Positions 1 through 7,798 of a stretch of DNA of 18,656 nt are shown one piece after another; positions within the stretch are counted from its first letter, which is position 1, and each line of letters begins with the position of its first letter. A program made the translations under genes and the position numbers. The notes beneath the pieces are model-generated. The model was not told the DNA's origin. It searched no databases and saw only the letters and a program-made list of their open reading frames with translations. Location: assembly GCA_937959375.1 (NCBI GenBank), contig CALGLS010000424.1, positions 1-18,656 on the forward strand, given 5' to 3'. This stretch comes from an uncultured Saprospiraceae bacterium. GTDB lineage: Bacteria; Bacteroidota; Bacteroidia; Chitinophagales; Saprospiraceae.

Positions 1-122
1 AGGGAGTATTGAGTGTGGCAATGTAGATGACAGTATTCTGGCATTGGATTGTGTTTTTTATTTTTAGAACGAGATCTATTTTTCTATGCTTTCGTTGTTC
101 GTTAGAAATTCCCGCTATCGTT

Positions 123-339
123 TTTTTACCATGGAGACATGGAGGGAATAGAGTACTAACGTGCTGCACTTCTAATGTGTTTTATCGCAAATACATAGAG
201 TTCATGGAGTGTGGTCGTAAGCTTTTAATGTTTGGTTTACTCCTATTTTACGCTCGGTCAATTTTAGCTTCAGCTAAAAGAGTCTCCATGTCCTTTGCGA
301 TAGAAGGCCTCCATTTTCTCCATGTCTCCATGCCTGCCT
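123..339. mobile_element. MITE-like element, copy 1 (right end decayed)
   Basis: The left terminal repeat lies at 123-153 and the right one at 309-332. The 15-base core CATGGAGACATGGAG (130-144) is perfectly inverted at 318-332. Beyond 332 the right end has diverged, so the outermost seven bases of the inverted repeat are lost compared with copy 2. An internal hairpin, TTTTAGC-TTCA-GCTAAAA, lies at 262-279. No transposase is encoded. The architecture fits a non-autonomous miniature element or a structured repeat. No target-site duplication is visible, so mobility is inferred only. Confidence 0.55.
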
Positions 340-371
340 AACAGAATTGGTAGGGTGAAACCCTGCGTTAG
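338..371. repeat. Nested hairpin beside element copy 1
   Basis: CTAAC (338-342) pairs with GTTAG (367-371). Inside that, AGGGT (352-356) pairs with ACCCT (360-364) around a three-base loop. The outer right arm is part of the recurring GCGTTAGAAGGC core (365-376). The structure is small and is not followed by a T-run, so it is better read as a REP-like repeat than as a terminator. Confidence 0.35.
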
Positions 372-649
372 AAGGCACTCTAAATAACTCATGCTCAGTT
401 AGCAATCATATTCGTGTAGCAACCAAGAAATAAAGGTTAAGATATCATAACCGATATAAAAGTTGAAATAGCGTCTCGTACTTGTTTTTTGATTGTAGTA
501 TTCTCTGCTGTGGTAAGAAACTGATTTTCTATGACTTATAGAACTTCTTAAAAGATATGGAAAACAGGTCCCTTCTTACACTGGCAAGATAGTGAAAAAT
601 TGTGGAGATTTTGAGGTTTCAAAGCAGATTATCAATAGCCAGATTTAAC

Positions 650-783
650 TTAGCCAGCGACCATCGTCTTAGTCCAAAGAAGAACAGGAATAAAGCCAAG
701 TAAGGAAAGGGTAACGATACCTGGGTCCTGCAAAAAAAGTTTGCTATCTCTATTAAATAAAAATGTGAAGAAGATGAATTGAT
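650..783 (-). pseudogene. Duplicated C-terminal fragment of small membrane protein
   Basis: On the minus strand this encodes about 43 residues plus stop that match the C-terminus of the intact 123-residue protein at 1132-1503. The shared tail includes GIVTLSLLGFIPVLLWTKTM. The frame is open to the stop at 650-652 and there is no start codon or upstream part of the gene, so it is a 5'-truncated fragment made by the tandem duplication. Identity is very high over the last ~75 bp and falls toward the break near 783. It is almost certainly not expressed as a functional protein. Confidence 0.75.
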
Positions 784-1262
784 TTTCAATGCTTTTGTTG
801 TTCGTTAAAAATTCCCGCTATCGTTTTTTTACCATGGAGACATGGAGGGAATGGAGTACTAACGTGTTGCACTTCTAATGCGTTTTATCACAAATACATA
901 GAGTTCATGGAGTGTGGTCGTAAGCTTTTAATGTTTGGTTTACTCCTATTTACGCTCGGTCAATTTTAGCTTCAGCTAAAAGAGTCTCCATGTCCTTTGC
1001 GATAGAAGGCCTCCATTTTCTCCATGTCTCCATGGTAAAAAGTCGCGTCAGAAGGCATTCCAAAAAAGACTATTTTAGTAAACAATCACGTTCGTGTAGC
1101 AACTAAAGAAATAAGCATTAGATTATTTAACTTAGCCAGTGACCATCGTCTTAGTCCAAAGAAGAACAGGAATAAAGCCAAGCAAGGAAAGGGTAACGAT
1201 ACCTATGTCACGTAAAAATAGCTTGCTATCTCCATCAAAGAAAAATTTGAAGAAGATGATGC
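784..1262. repeat. Tandem duplication, copy 2 (runs into intact gene)
   Basis: This is the second copy of the duplicated block. It ends inside the 3' part of the intact small membrane-protein gene (1132-1503), so the duplication endpoint lies within that gene. The offset to copy 1 is about 702-703 bp over the element and 482 bp over the gene fragment. The difference reflects the ~200 bp present only in copy 1. Confidence 0.8.
826..1041. mobile_element. MITE-like element, copy 2 (216 bp, complete ends)
   Basis: The two 31-bp ends (826-856 and 1011-1041) are inverted copies matching at 29 of 31 positions, and both end in a TTTTTACC/GGTAAAAA boundary. The interior has a perfect 7-bp stem with a TTCA loop (964-981) and further ATGGAG motifs. 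It is about 97% identical to copy 1, differing by several substitutions and one single-base deletion. The size, long imperfect terminal inverted repeats, absence of an ORF and intergenic position are MITE-like. The ATGGAG-rich ends also recall the 'CACAGAGACACAGAG'-type intergenic repeats of many bacteria, a comparison from memory. The mobilising enzyme is not in this window. Confidence 0.6.
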
Positions 1263-1503
1263 TGAGGCCGAATGCCCAAAATCCTAGAAGCATACAAATG
1301 TTTAACACAAAAAAGAGGTCGATGTCGTTTTCCGTTTGACTAATAAAATAACTGCAAAAGTAAATGATCGGAGAACAGATCGCGTAGATGAGTACTGGAT
1401 TTTTGATGTCTAATCGAGGCGTGGCTTGTGATCGTTTACCTACCTGAGCGAGTGAGCGAACTAGTAGAATAAGATAGGCGATGAGGATGATTCCTATGTG
1501 CAT
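1132..1503 (-). CDS. Small hydrophobic membrane protein, unknown function
   Basis: I do not recognise the family. The 123-residue product is very hydrophobic, with probable membrane segments at about residues 2-21, 36-55, 62-88 and 98-117, suggesting a three- or four-pass inner-membrane protein. The loop between segments 1 and 2 is basic (GKRSQATPR) and probably cytoplasmic. There is no signal peptide cleavage site and no obvious catalytic motif. The start at 1503 puts the first helix directly at the N-terminus. It is transcribed divergently from the sensor kinase at 1779, with 275 bp between the starts. Its last ~43 codons are duplicated at 650-783, which supports it being the parent gene. 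It could be a hypothetical DUF protein; function cannot be inferred. Confidence 0.65.
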   Translation of the reverse strand: MHIGIILIAYLILLVRSLAQVGKRSQATPRLDIKNPVLIYAICSPIIYFCSYFISQTENDIDLFFVLNICMLLGFWAFGLSIIFFKFFFDGDSKLFLRDIGIVTLSLLGFIPVLLWTKTMVTG

Positions 1504-1571
1504 GATTTAATTGAGTTTTGTGTCTTTGATGATATTTGGTAAGATAAGAAAAAGGTGGAAGTTTGATAAGC

Positions 1572-1604
1572 TTGTACCTTGTTTTTGCTTAGAGAATAGT
1601 TTTG
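1572..1604 (+). promoter_or_regulatory. Candidate Bacteroidota promoter for sensor kinase 1
   Basis: TTG at 1572-1574 is followed after 22 bases by TAGTTTTG at 1597-1604. This matches the known Bacteroidota pattern TTG-N17-23-TAnnTTTG. A second TAGTTTTG lies at 1635-1642, with a less good upstream partner (TTG at 1616-1618, 16 bases away). Either would give a leader of more than 100 bases before the ATG at 1779. Such short motifs in AT-rich DNA can arise by chance. Confidence 0.3.
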
Positions 1605-1778
1605 AACCTTTATTATTGAAGGGTCTAAAACCACTAGTTTTGACTTTTATCGAAGCACTTATCATATAGATTAAAATAAGATGAGTTTATTTGCTTAAAT
1701 TGGGACTCCCTCAAAAGGACTTCTAGTAAAATGATAATTATTGGTATTCCCTTTGCACATTAACCAAAAAATAACCTT

Positions 1779-4112
1779 ATGCAAAACACGCTATTACTAC
1801 TGGCCTTTCTCACTATTTCCCCACTGATTGATAGTCTTTCCAATCTGCTTCAACAACATAAGAATACAGATAATAAGATAGAAACATGTAATACTCTTCT
1901 AGGGATTGCTCGTGCTTATCAAATGGAAGGTGCCATGGTTCAATCGGATAGCATGCTTCAGCTTTTAAAGGAGGAGGCTACGGCTGCTGATTATAAAAAA
2001 GGTTTAGCAGAATATTATTACGAAACAGGTCGCTTATTGGCGGGGGGCGGTGACCTTAATGGGGCTTCTGAGTCATTTGAATTTATTGCTAAAAACTTTG
2101 AGAATGATTTAGATGTTGACTACCTATCGAAAGTTTATAATGCAATATCTCATCTCAACTACCAAATGGGACAGCCAGATAAATGTATCGAATATGCAGA
2201 AAAGGGGATGACGCTATTAGATAAGGTGAGTACAGATGGATTGAAGGGACATATTTTATTGAAATCAGCGAATAAAGAAAATGCCTTTGGTTCTGACGAG
2301 GAGGCCATTCGATTGACTAAGCGAGCCATTCAATATTTTGAACTAGAAAAGGATACCATGGGTTTGTTCTATGGGAATTTTAATATAGGACTTTATCTAA
2401 GTGAGCTGGGAAATCTAGATTCTTCATTGGTTTATTTTGAAAAAAATATAGTGATGGCTAGGTCTTTTGGGCACGTGGAAGAAGAACTGTACGCTATACA
2501 AGAAATGGCGAATGTTTATTTGGTTATGGGAAGAAATGAAACAGCAATAGAATTTCTTAAAGAGGGAATAGCATTGTCTGAAAAAAATAAGATCACTTGG
2601 TTTATTGGGAAATTTAGTATATTAAAAGGAAAAGCTTATGCTGCAAATAAGGATTACGATGCGGCTCTACTTGCTTTTCAAAAAGCACGAAAACTGGGAG
2701 AAGAAAATCAGATATTGCCTTCGGAGATTCAAGGAAAAGAAGGTGAGGTAAGCGCATATAAAGCAAAAGAAGATTTTGAAAAGGCTTTAGTTGTGGCAAA
2801 GGACCTTTATGATTTTTATGTTGAAGGAAAAGATGTACAAGGACAAAGTTCCTATTTGAGTGATATGGGAGATTGTTACAGGGGCTTAGGTCAATACGAA
2901 AAAGCATTAGAGGCACATCGCCAAGCTCTTCATATTGCAACGCTAAATCAGATTGACCATCTGTATGGAGAAATTTGTTTAGCATTGGTTAGTGATTTTG
3001 AAAAAGTGGAAAAAGCAGACTCAATGCTCTTCTATGCAAATGAAGCAAAATCTAATCTTACTTTGAATGGAAATTTAGAAGGACAGGCAAATGTTGAAAA
3101 TGCGTTTTATAGAGCTTATAAACTAAACGGAAATCAAGGAGAAGCGCTTGCTTATCATGAAAAATGGATGGATCTAAAAGACCAAATTTATTTGAAAAAA
3201 TCGCAAGGTTATGTTGCAACAGAACGCGTTAAACAAAACGTAGAAAAAATAGAAGAAGACAAGGATAAGGCAGAGCAGGCTGCAGCCTTATTGAGTGCTC
3301 GAAATAAATTATTTGCAGCCATTGCTTTGGGATTAATGGGTATTTTATTGGTAGGTGGTTATCTGTTTGCTCAACTCAGAAAAACAAAACGAAAAATCGA
3401 ATCTCAAAACACACAGCTTCAACAACTCAATACCACTAAAGACAAATTTTTCGGCATCATCGCCCATGATATTCGATCTCCTATCGTAGCACTAAAAGGA
3501 GTTGGGAACCTCATGCAGCACTATCTCAAAAAAGATGACAAACCAAAATTAGAACGGCTAGCTACCCGTATAGATAATACTGCTAGTCAGCTGAATGGGT
3601 TGCTCGATAATTTATTGAATTGGGCGCTGCTACAACAAGGGGTCATTCCCTACCATCCACACGCACTTTCTGTCAAAGAAGTCAGTGAGGATGTACTCAA
3701 AATGTTTGAAAGTAATGCAGCATCTAAGGGGATTCATTTGGAGGCAAATATTGATGAAGCACTAGAAGTACATGCTGATGAGTCAGCTTTTAATACCATT
3801 CTTCGCAACCTTGTTAGCAACGCGATTAAATTTACTCCAGAAGGAGGAAGCGTTTCTTTGTCTACTGACTTGAAGGATAATAAAATTTTCATCAACGTTA
3901 ACGACACTGGAACGGGCATTGCTGCTGAAAAATTATCAAGCTTATTTGAACTCCAAAAGAAGAGCGAACAAGGTACTGCAGGAGAGAAGGGGACCGGTCT
4001 TGGTCTCAGTCTAGTCAAAGAATTAGTTAACCTCAATAAGGGTTTACTTAAGGTAGAATCAATCGTGAATCAAGGTTCGAAATTTAGTGTTGCCCTACCT
4101 ATCGCGACATAA
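1779..4112 (+). CDS. TPR-containing membrane sensor histidine kinase (paralogue 1)
   Basis: This is a 777-residue two-component sensor kinase. A weak hydrophobic N-terminus (residues 1-20) is followed by a long helical TPR region (about 30-500; clear units near 100-270 and 358-390), then one membrane segment (511-532), a short coiled linker, a HisKA dimerisation domain with phospho-acceptor His563 in AHDIRSP, and a HATPase_c domain. The ATPase shows the N box (Asn677, Asn681), G1 (DTGTGIA from Asp709) and G2 (GEKGTGLGL from Gly735). By family precedent the TPRs sense outside the inner membrane and the kinase is cytoplasmic. An in-frame TAA a few codons upstream limits the start to 1779. The N-terminus has no Lys or Arg before the hydrophobic run, unlike paralogue 2, so export is uncertain. 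The likely partner is the regulator at 4422. The signal is unknown. Confidence 0.93.
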   Translation: MQNTLLLLAFLTISPLIDSLSNLLQQHKNTDNKIETCNTLLGIARAYQMEGAMVQSDSMLQLLKEEATAADYKKGLAEYYYETGRLLAGGGDLNGASESFEFIAKNFENDLDVDYLSKVYNAISHLNYQMGQPDKCIEYAEKGMTLLDKVSTDGLKGHILLKSANKENAFGSDEEAIRLTKRAIQYFELEKDTMGLFYGNFNIGLYLSELGNLDSSLVYFEKNIVMARSFGHVEEELYAIQEMANVYLVMGRNETAIEFLKEGIALSEKNKITWFIGKFSILKGKAYAANKDYDAALLAFQKARKLGEENQILPSEIQGKEGEVSAYKAKEDFEKALVVAKDLYDFYVEGKDVQGQSSYLSDMGDCYRGLGQYEKALEAHRQALHIATLNQIDHLYGEICLALVSDFEKVEKADSMLFYANEAKSNLTLNGNLEGQANVENAFYRAYKLNGNQGEALAYHEKWMDLKDQIYLKKSQGYVATERVKQNVEKIEEDKDKAEQAAALLSARNKLFAAIALGLMGILLVGGYLFAQLRKTKRKIESQNTQLQQLNTTKDKFFGIIAHDIRSPIVALKGVGNLMQHYLKKDDKPKLERLATRIDNTASQLNGLLDNLLNWALLQQGVIPYHPHALSVKEVSEDVLKMFESNAASKGIHLEANIDEALEVHADESAFNTILRNLVSNAIKFTPEGGSVSLSTDLKDNKIFINVNDTGTGIAAEKLSSLFELQKKSEQGTAGEKGTGLGLSLVKELVNLNKGLLKVESIVNQGSKFSVALPIAT

Positions 4113-4421
4113 TTTTTTCGATTATTTTATCTTTTGCAAGGAACTAATTGAAATTATTTAGACAGCATTTATAATAGGAATTTGAAGGGTTGAATCGAAT
4201 GAAATTTGAGAAGATATAATTTAGTAGCTCGCGTTTGCGTTTCTTTCAGGTCTTCAAAAACTATATTTTTTATCTTTATTGATTAGGTGGATTCATCAAT
4301 AATCTTTAGGAATTACCTTTAGATATTGGTTTTATCCCATTCTTTAAACTTAATTCGTAAATTGAGATTTTTTAGCTAAATCTACGAACCCAATTACGGG
4401 TACTTACGTTAAAACCGATCA
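4113..4421. other. Intergenic region between kinase 1 and regulator
   Basis: This 309-bp AT-rich gap has no gene. It contains one perfect 8-bp inverted repeat, TTATTGAT (4276-4283) and ATCAATAA (4295-4302), with an 11-base loop. No T-run follows, so it is not a textbook terminator and could be a binding site. I found no good TAnnTTTG promoter before the regulator. The gap is long enough for the regulator to have its own promoter. Confidence 0.4.
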
Positions 4422-5054
4422 ATGAACCCAATTCAATTAGGCATAGTAGAAGACGAAGATCTAATCAGAGAGAATCTGGAAGTCTTCTTTGAGACACAAC
4501 CTGATGTCGATCTTGTACTCGTCTCTGAGTCTATGGAAGACTTTCTTAGAGATTTGCCCACCACTAAAAAAATAAATTGTTTGTTACTCGATATCGGACT
4601 TCCCGGTATGTCTGGTTTAGAAGGTATCGAGCACATCAAAAAAATAAAACCAGCGCTTGATATCTTGATGTTGACTTCCTTTGAAGATTCTGAACGAATT
4701 TTTAAAGCATTATCAAATGGAGCGCAGGGTTACATTTCGAAAAAGACATCACTCCCAAAAATTAAAGAAGCAGTTTATACCGTTATTCGTGGTGGCTCAT
4801 TTATGTCGCCAGCCATTGCACGAAAGGTAGTGGAATATTTTACTCCAAAGGAAAAAATAGTTTCTTCAAAATTGACGCCTCGTCAGTTAGATATCGTGGA
4901 AGCAATAGTTGAAGGACTTAGTTATAAATTGGTAGCAGCTAAGTTGGATATTTCTATCGAAACAGTACGCGATCACATCAAAAAGATTTACAAAAATCTG
5001 GAAATCAATTGTAAGATGGAGTTGGTACAAAAACGCTTAAACGGAGAAATATAA
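4422..5054 (+). CDS. NarL/FixJ-family response regulator, DNA-binding
   Basis: This 210-residue two-domain transcription factor has a receiver domain (about residues 4-120) with the acidic pair Glu10-Asp11, phospho-acceptor Asp57 in LLLDIGLPG, the switch Thr85 and the invariant Lys107. A LuxR/GerE-type helix-turn-helix follows at about 151-205 (LTPRQLDIVEAIVEGLS, then ISIETVRDHIKKIYKNL). Phosphorylation by a partner kinase is expected to drive dimerisation and promoter binding. The length is typical for the family and all receiver residues are present. It lies 309 bp downstream of kinase 1 on the same strand and converges with kinase 2, leaving only 7 bp between stop codons, so both kinases are candidate partners. 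The target genes cannot be read from the sequence. Confidence 0.95.
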   Translation: MNPIQLGIVEDEDLIRENLEVFFETQPDVDLVLVSESMEDFLRDLPTTKKINCLLLDIGLPGMSGLEGIEHIKKIKPALDILMLTSFEDSERIFKALSNGAQGYISKKTSLPKIKEAVYTVIRGGSFMSPAIARKVVEYFTPKEKIVSSKLTPRQLDIVEAIVEGLSYKLVAAKLDISIETVRDHIKKIYKNLEINCKMELVQKRLNGEI

Positions 5055-5061
5055 ATCTGTT

Positions 5062-7401
5062 TTATCCTGCCATCAAACGATCAATCGGTAAGCCAATGGT
5101 GAATTGAGAACCTTCGTTCAGCTTGCTTTTTACGTCTAGCACTCCTTTGTTTTGTGCGGTCAATTCCTTTACCAAATTGAGACCTAAACCTGTTCCTTTC
5201 TCACCCTCTGTTCCCTGCATACTTTTCTTTTCAAAACTGAATAGTTGCTCCAATCTTTCTGCTGCGATACCCGTTCCGGTATCATTGATGTTTATAAAAA
5301 GTTTATTGTCTTTTGTCGTGCTGCTAATAGTCACCTTTCCGCCAGAAGGGGTATACTTTATAGCATTGCCGATGAGGTTTCTCAAGATGGTATTAAGAGC
5401 AGACTCGTCCGCATACACATCGTCTGATGCATCAATGGTAGATTCTAAAATAACTCCTTTACTGATTGCATTGTTTTGAAACATGTCAAAGATTCCATCG
5501 GTTACTTCCTTGACGGATAGTTTTTGTGGGTGGTAGGGGATGACGCCCTGTTGAAGTAATGCCCAGTTTAAAAGATTGTCGAGTAGGTTGCTTAATTGTT
5601 TAGCCGTGTTGTCAACTCGAGTTGATAGGCGTTCGAGTTTTGGTCGATCATCTCTTTTGAGATAGTGTTGCATCAGGTTGCCGACACCACTCAATGCAAT
5701 GATGGGGGTACGAATATCGTGTGCGATGATGCCAAAGAATTTGTCTTTTGTGTCGTTCAGATTTTGAAGCTGATTGTTTTGAGATTCGATTGTACTTTGT
5801 TTCTTTCTGAGTTGGGTAAAAAAATAGCCTCCTACCAATAAAATACCCAAAAGTCCGAGAGCAGCCGCAGCATACATTTTATTACGTGCATTTAATAATG
5901 CAGCAGCTTGTTCTGCTTGTGCTTTATCTTCCTCAATCTGCTCCACGTTTTGTTTGACCCGTTCCTCTGCGATAAAATTCCTCGAATCCTTTAAGTAATT
6001 TTCATTGCGTAACTCTAAATATTTTTCGTGGTGGATCAAGGCTTTTTCAAAATCACCTTTTAGTTTGTAAGCTCTGTAATAGGCACTCTCCAATTCAGAA
6101 TTATAGGTATTTGTTTGTCTAAGCCCATCATGATTGTTGCTTTTGTTTATGTATAAAAGCATGGAGTCAGCTTGTTCAGTTGTGTAAAACACTTCTGCCA
6201 TTGCCATTTGGATTTGGCTAACCAATACGTTTAATTCCGCCGGTTTAGCAATAGCTATTCCTTGGCGAAAAGAAGTGAGTGCTTTTTCAGGTTGCTTTAT
6301 ATGTTTGTAGTAATTCCCCTTGTAGGCAAGACAAGCTGCTTTACCCATTTGCCTGCCATCCAGTTTGGATAAATAGTCGCTTTGCAATTCAATGTAGTGA
6401 AGCATTTTATCGTACTCTTTTCTTTGTTCATGTATTTGCGTAAGTGCATCCCATGCTTGAAAAACTGCTTGGGCCATATTTTTTTCTTCTAAAAAATCTA
6501 ATGCCTTTTCTGCCGCTAAAAGTGCTGCATCTAAATCACTATTTCGCATATGTGCTTTACTCATTAGTATTTTAAATCGACCAGAAAATTGATCGGCCTC
6601 ATTGGCCTCAGCTAAAACAATTCCTTCTTTTAAGTATTGTAAAGTCTTTTCTATATCTCCAAGTTCCAGCCCATCTACAGCTAGTGCATCATAAGAATAT
6701 AATTGCTCTATAAGGTCATTTCTTTGATTGGCAATCTCAAGGTTTTTTGCAAAAAACATAGAAGATGAATCGATAAGGCTCAATACTCTGTATTGAAGCC
6801 CAATGTTATAATTTATGATGCAAATTTTGGAAGTATCTTTTGCCAAGGCATAATATTCTTTTGCTCGTAAGTTGTAATTTAGTGCGCCTCTTGGAGTGCC
6901 AAAGGCATCTTCTTTTGTTCCTAATGTGTGTAGAATTGTTCCCTTCAAAAGTGGTGTGCTTACTTCGTTAAGTAGCTGGAGTGCTTTATCAGCATATTTT
7001 AAACAACTAGGTTTATTACCTAACTTATACGAAATATACACAAGTCGATTATAGATGAAACTGAGTTGGTCAGCTGCAATGTGAGCTGCAAATGTATTCG
7101 CAGCATATTCAAAGTCAGAATAGGCATTTTGTAAATCCCCCTTAATTTTTTTTAGCTCTCCACTTACAGAGAAGTATTCCGCTTGCCCTTTCTTATAGTC
7201 AATGGCCTCGGCTTTTATTTTTAAAATTTGCAAAATACTATCTACCTGTTCAAAAGCATTTTGAGCTAAGTATTGATTAGCTTGTTTTATAAGTGTATCA
7301 CAATTTGCCGTTGCTTTTTCTCCTGGTGATTGAGCATAGAGAGAACTAAATAAACTGCTAAATAAAATTATCAGTATAAAGGAAGTTATTCTGTTTTTCA
7401 T
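5062..7401 (-). CDS. TPR-containing membrane sensor histidine kinase (paralogue 2)
   Basis: This second TPR sensor kinase is clearly paralogous to the one at 1779. I chose the start at 7401 (779 residues) because it begins a textbook signal peptide (MKNRITSFILIILF, cleavage after Ala23 in YAQ). The frame is open to an earlier ATG at 7455, which would add 18 residues in front of the signal. Order: signal peptide, TPR region (about 30-500), membrane segment (about 509-530), HisKA with His561 in AHDIRTP, and HATPase_c with N box near 675, DTGTGIA near 707 and GEKGTGLGL near 733. The stretch LLDNLLNWALLQQGVIPYHP is identical in both paralogues, whereas the TPR parts have diverged strongly. The gene converges on the regulator gene. 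It probably phosphorylates that regulator in response to a different input from paralogue 1; this is inference. Confidence 0.93.
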   Translation of the reverse strand: MKNRITSFILIILFSSLFSSLYAQSPGEKATANCDTLIKQANQYLAQNAFEQVDSILQILKIKAEAIDYKKGQAEYFSVSGELKKIKGDLQNAYSDFEYAANTFAAHIAADQLSFIYNRLVYISYKLGNKPSCLKYADKALQLLNEVSTPLLKGTILHTLGTKEDAFGTPRGALNYNLRAKEYYALAKDTSKICIINYNIGLQYRVLSLIDSSSMFFAKNLEIANQRNDLIEQLYSYDALAVDGLELGDIEKTLQYLKEGIVLAEANEADQFSGRFKILMSKAHMRNSDLDAALLAAEKALDFLEEKNMAQAVFQAWDALTQIHEQRKEYDKMLHYIELQSDYLSKLDGRQMGKAACLAYKGNYYKHIKQPEKALTSFRQGIAIAKPAELNVLVSQIQMAMAEVFYTTEQADSMLLYINKSNNHDGLRQTNTYNSELESAYYRAYKLKGDFEKALIHHEKYLELRNENYLKDSRNFIAEERVKQNVEQIEEDKAQAEQAAALLNARNKMYAAAALGLLGILLVGGYFFTQLRKKQSTIESQNNQLQNLNDTKDKFFGIIAHDIRTPIIALSGVGNLMQHYLKRDDRPKLERLSTRVDNTAKQLSNLLDNLLNWALLQQGVIPYHPQKLSVKEVTDGIFDMFQNNAISKGVILESTIDASDDVYADESALNTILRNLIGNAIKYTPSGGKVTISSTTKDNKLFININDTGTGIAAERLEQLFSFEKKSMQGTEGEKGTGLGLNLVKELTAQNKGVLDVKSKLNEGSQFTIGLPIDRLMAG

Positions 7402-7798
7402 ATGGAAAATAAATTTTTTTGTAAAAAATCGGAGCAGTCGAGAATTGTTTTGCAATCCTCGTCCACTAACTCTTTATCAGAGCAACCCGAATCTAAAACA
7501 ACGGGATTTGAATTTCATTCAAGTTGAAAAGTTTGCCTAGGTGCCCCCATTCAACATCTCGTCATTTAGTTTTTTATTAGAGGCGTTATTTTATCCGAAA
7601 ACGGAAAATAAAAGTTCAAGCTCAAAGCTCAAATTCAAGCTCAATTCCATCAACTATATTTCTGTGTAAATTTGAATTTGACACTGAATTTGAGATTAAT
7701 ATTTGATTACACTTCAAAGCATTCCCATTCCTATTCCCATTCCCATTCCGCGTTAGTGCATATTCTAATTCTAATTCTAATTCCCTTTCCAATTCTCC
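7402..7798. other. Intergenic region upstream of kinase 2, low-complexity
   Basis: This ~400-bp stretch lies between the start of kinase 2 and the stop of the giant adhesin gene, both on the minus strand. It must hold the kinase 2 promoter, but I found no clear TAnnTTTG match on the minus strand. Positions 7613-7648 are a low-complexity run of CAAGCTCAAA-like units. CTCAAATTCAAG (7628-7639) has a near-perfect inverted partner at 7684-7694. A truncated GCGTTAG core lies at 7750-7756, between two simple-repeat tracts. Confidence 0.4.
7720..7797. repeat. Hexamer-like simple repeat tract abutting adhesin stop
   Basis: CATTCC/TATTCC units run from 7720 to 7749 and ATTCTA/AATTCC-like units from 7761 to 7797, read on the plus strand. 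On the minus strand these are GGAATG- and GGAATT-type units beginning directly after the TAG stop of the adhesin (7799-7801). The same unit type recurs at 15910-15955 (opposite orientation) and 16399-16476. Confidence 0.75.

Larger units (their letters stand above)
1..649. other. Gene-free, repeat-rich intergenic stretch
   Basis: I see no convincing gene here. The only long open frame (27-341, plus strand) runs through a repeated element and does not resemble a protein. The stretch holds the first copy of the MITE-like element (123-339), a nested hairpin (338-371), and about 200 bp (447-643) with no counterpart in the second copy of the tandem duplication, where the flanking sequences are almost directly joined near 1126. 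That 200 bp is either an insertion in copy 1 or a deletion in copy 2. I see no recognisable motif in it. Confidence 0.6.
80..783. repeat. Tandem duplication, copy 1
   Basis: This segment and the next one (784-1262) contain the same blocks in the same order: a short lead-in, a ~215-bp element with terminal inverted repeats, a flank with a GCGNTAGAAGGC core and a 'TTCGTGTAGCAAC' motif, and the 3' end of the small membrane-protein gene. Copy 1 has about 200 extra bases at 447-643. Compared by eye the blocks differ in similarity: the element core is about 97% identical, the gene fragment about 89%, and the flank between them about 70%. The copies meet near 783/784. The simplest reading is an old tandem duplication whose element part was later homogenised or conserved. 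Confidence 0.8.

Noticed and set aside
27..341. Plus-strand open frame of 104 codons
   Set aside because: It runs through the MITE-like element and its flanks. The translated sequence has no protein-like features, and the second element copy does not keep the frame because of a single-base deletion.
7402..7455. Upstream ATG of kinase 2 at 7455
   Set aside because: It would place 18 residues in front of a complete signal peptide. The ATG at 7401 gives a normal n-region and cleavage site.
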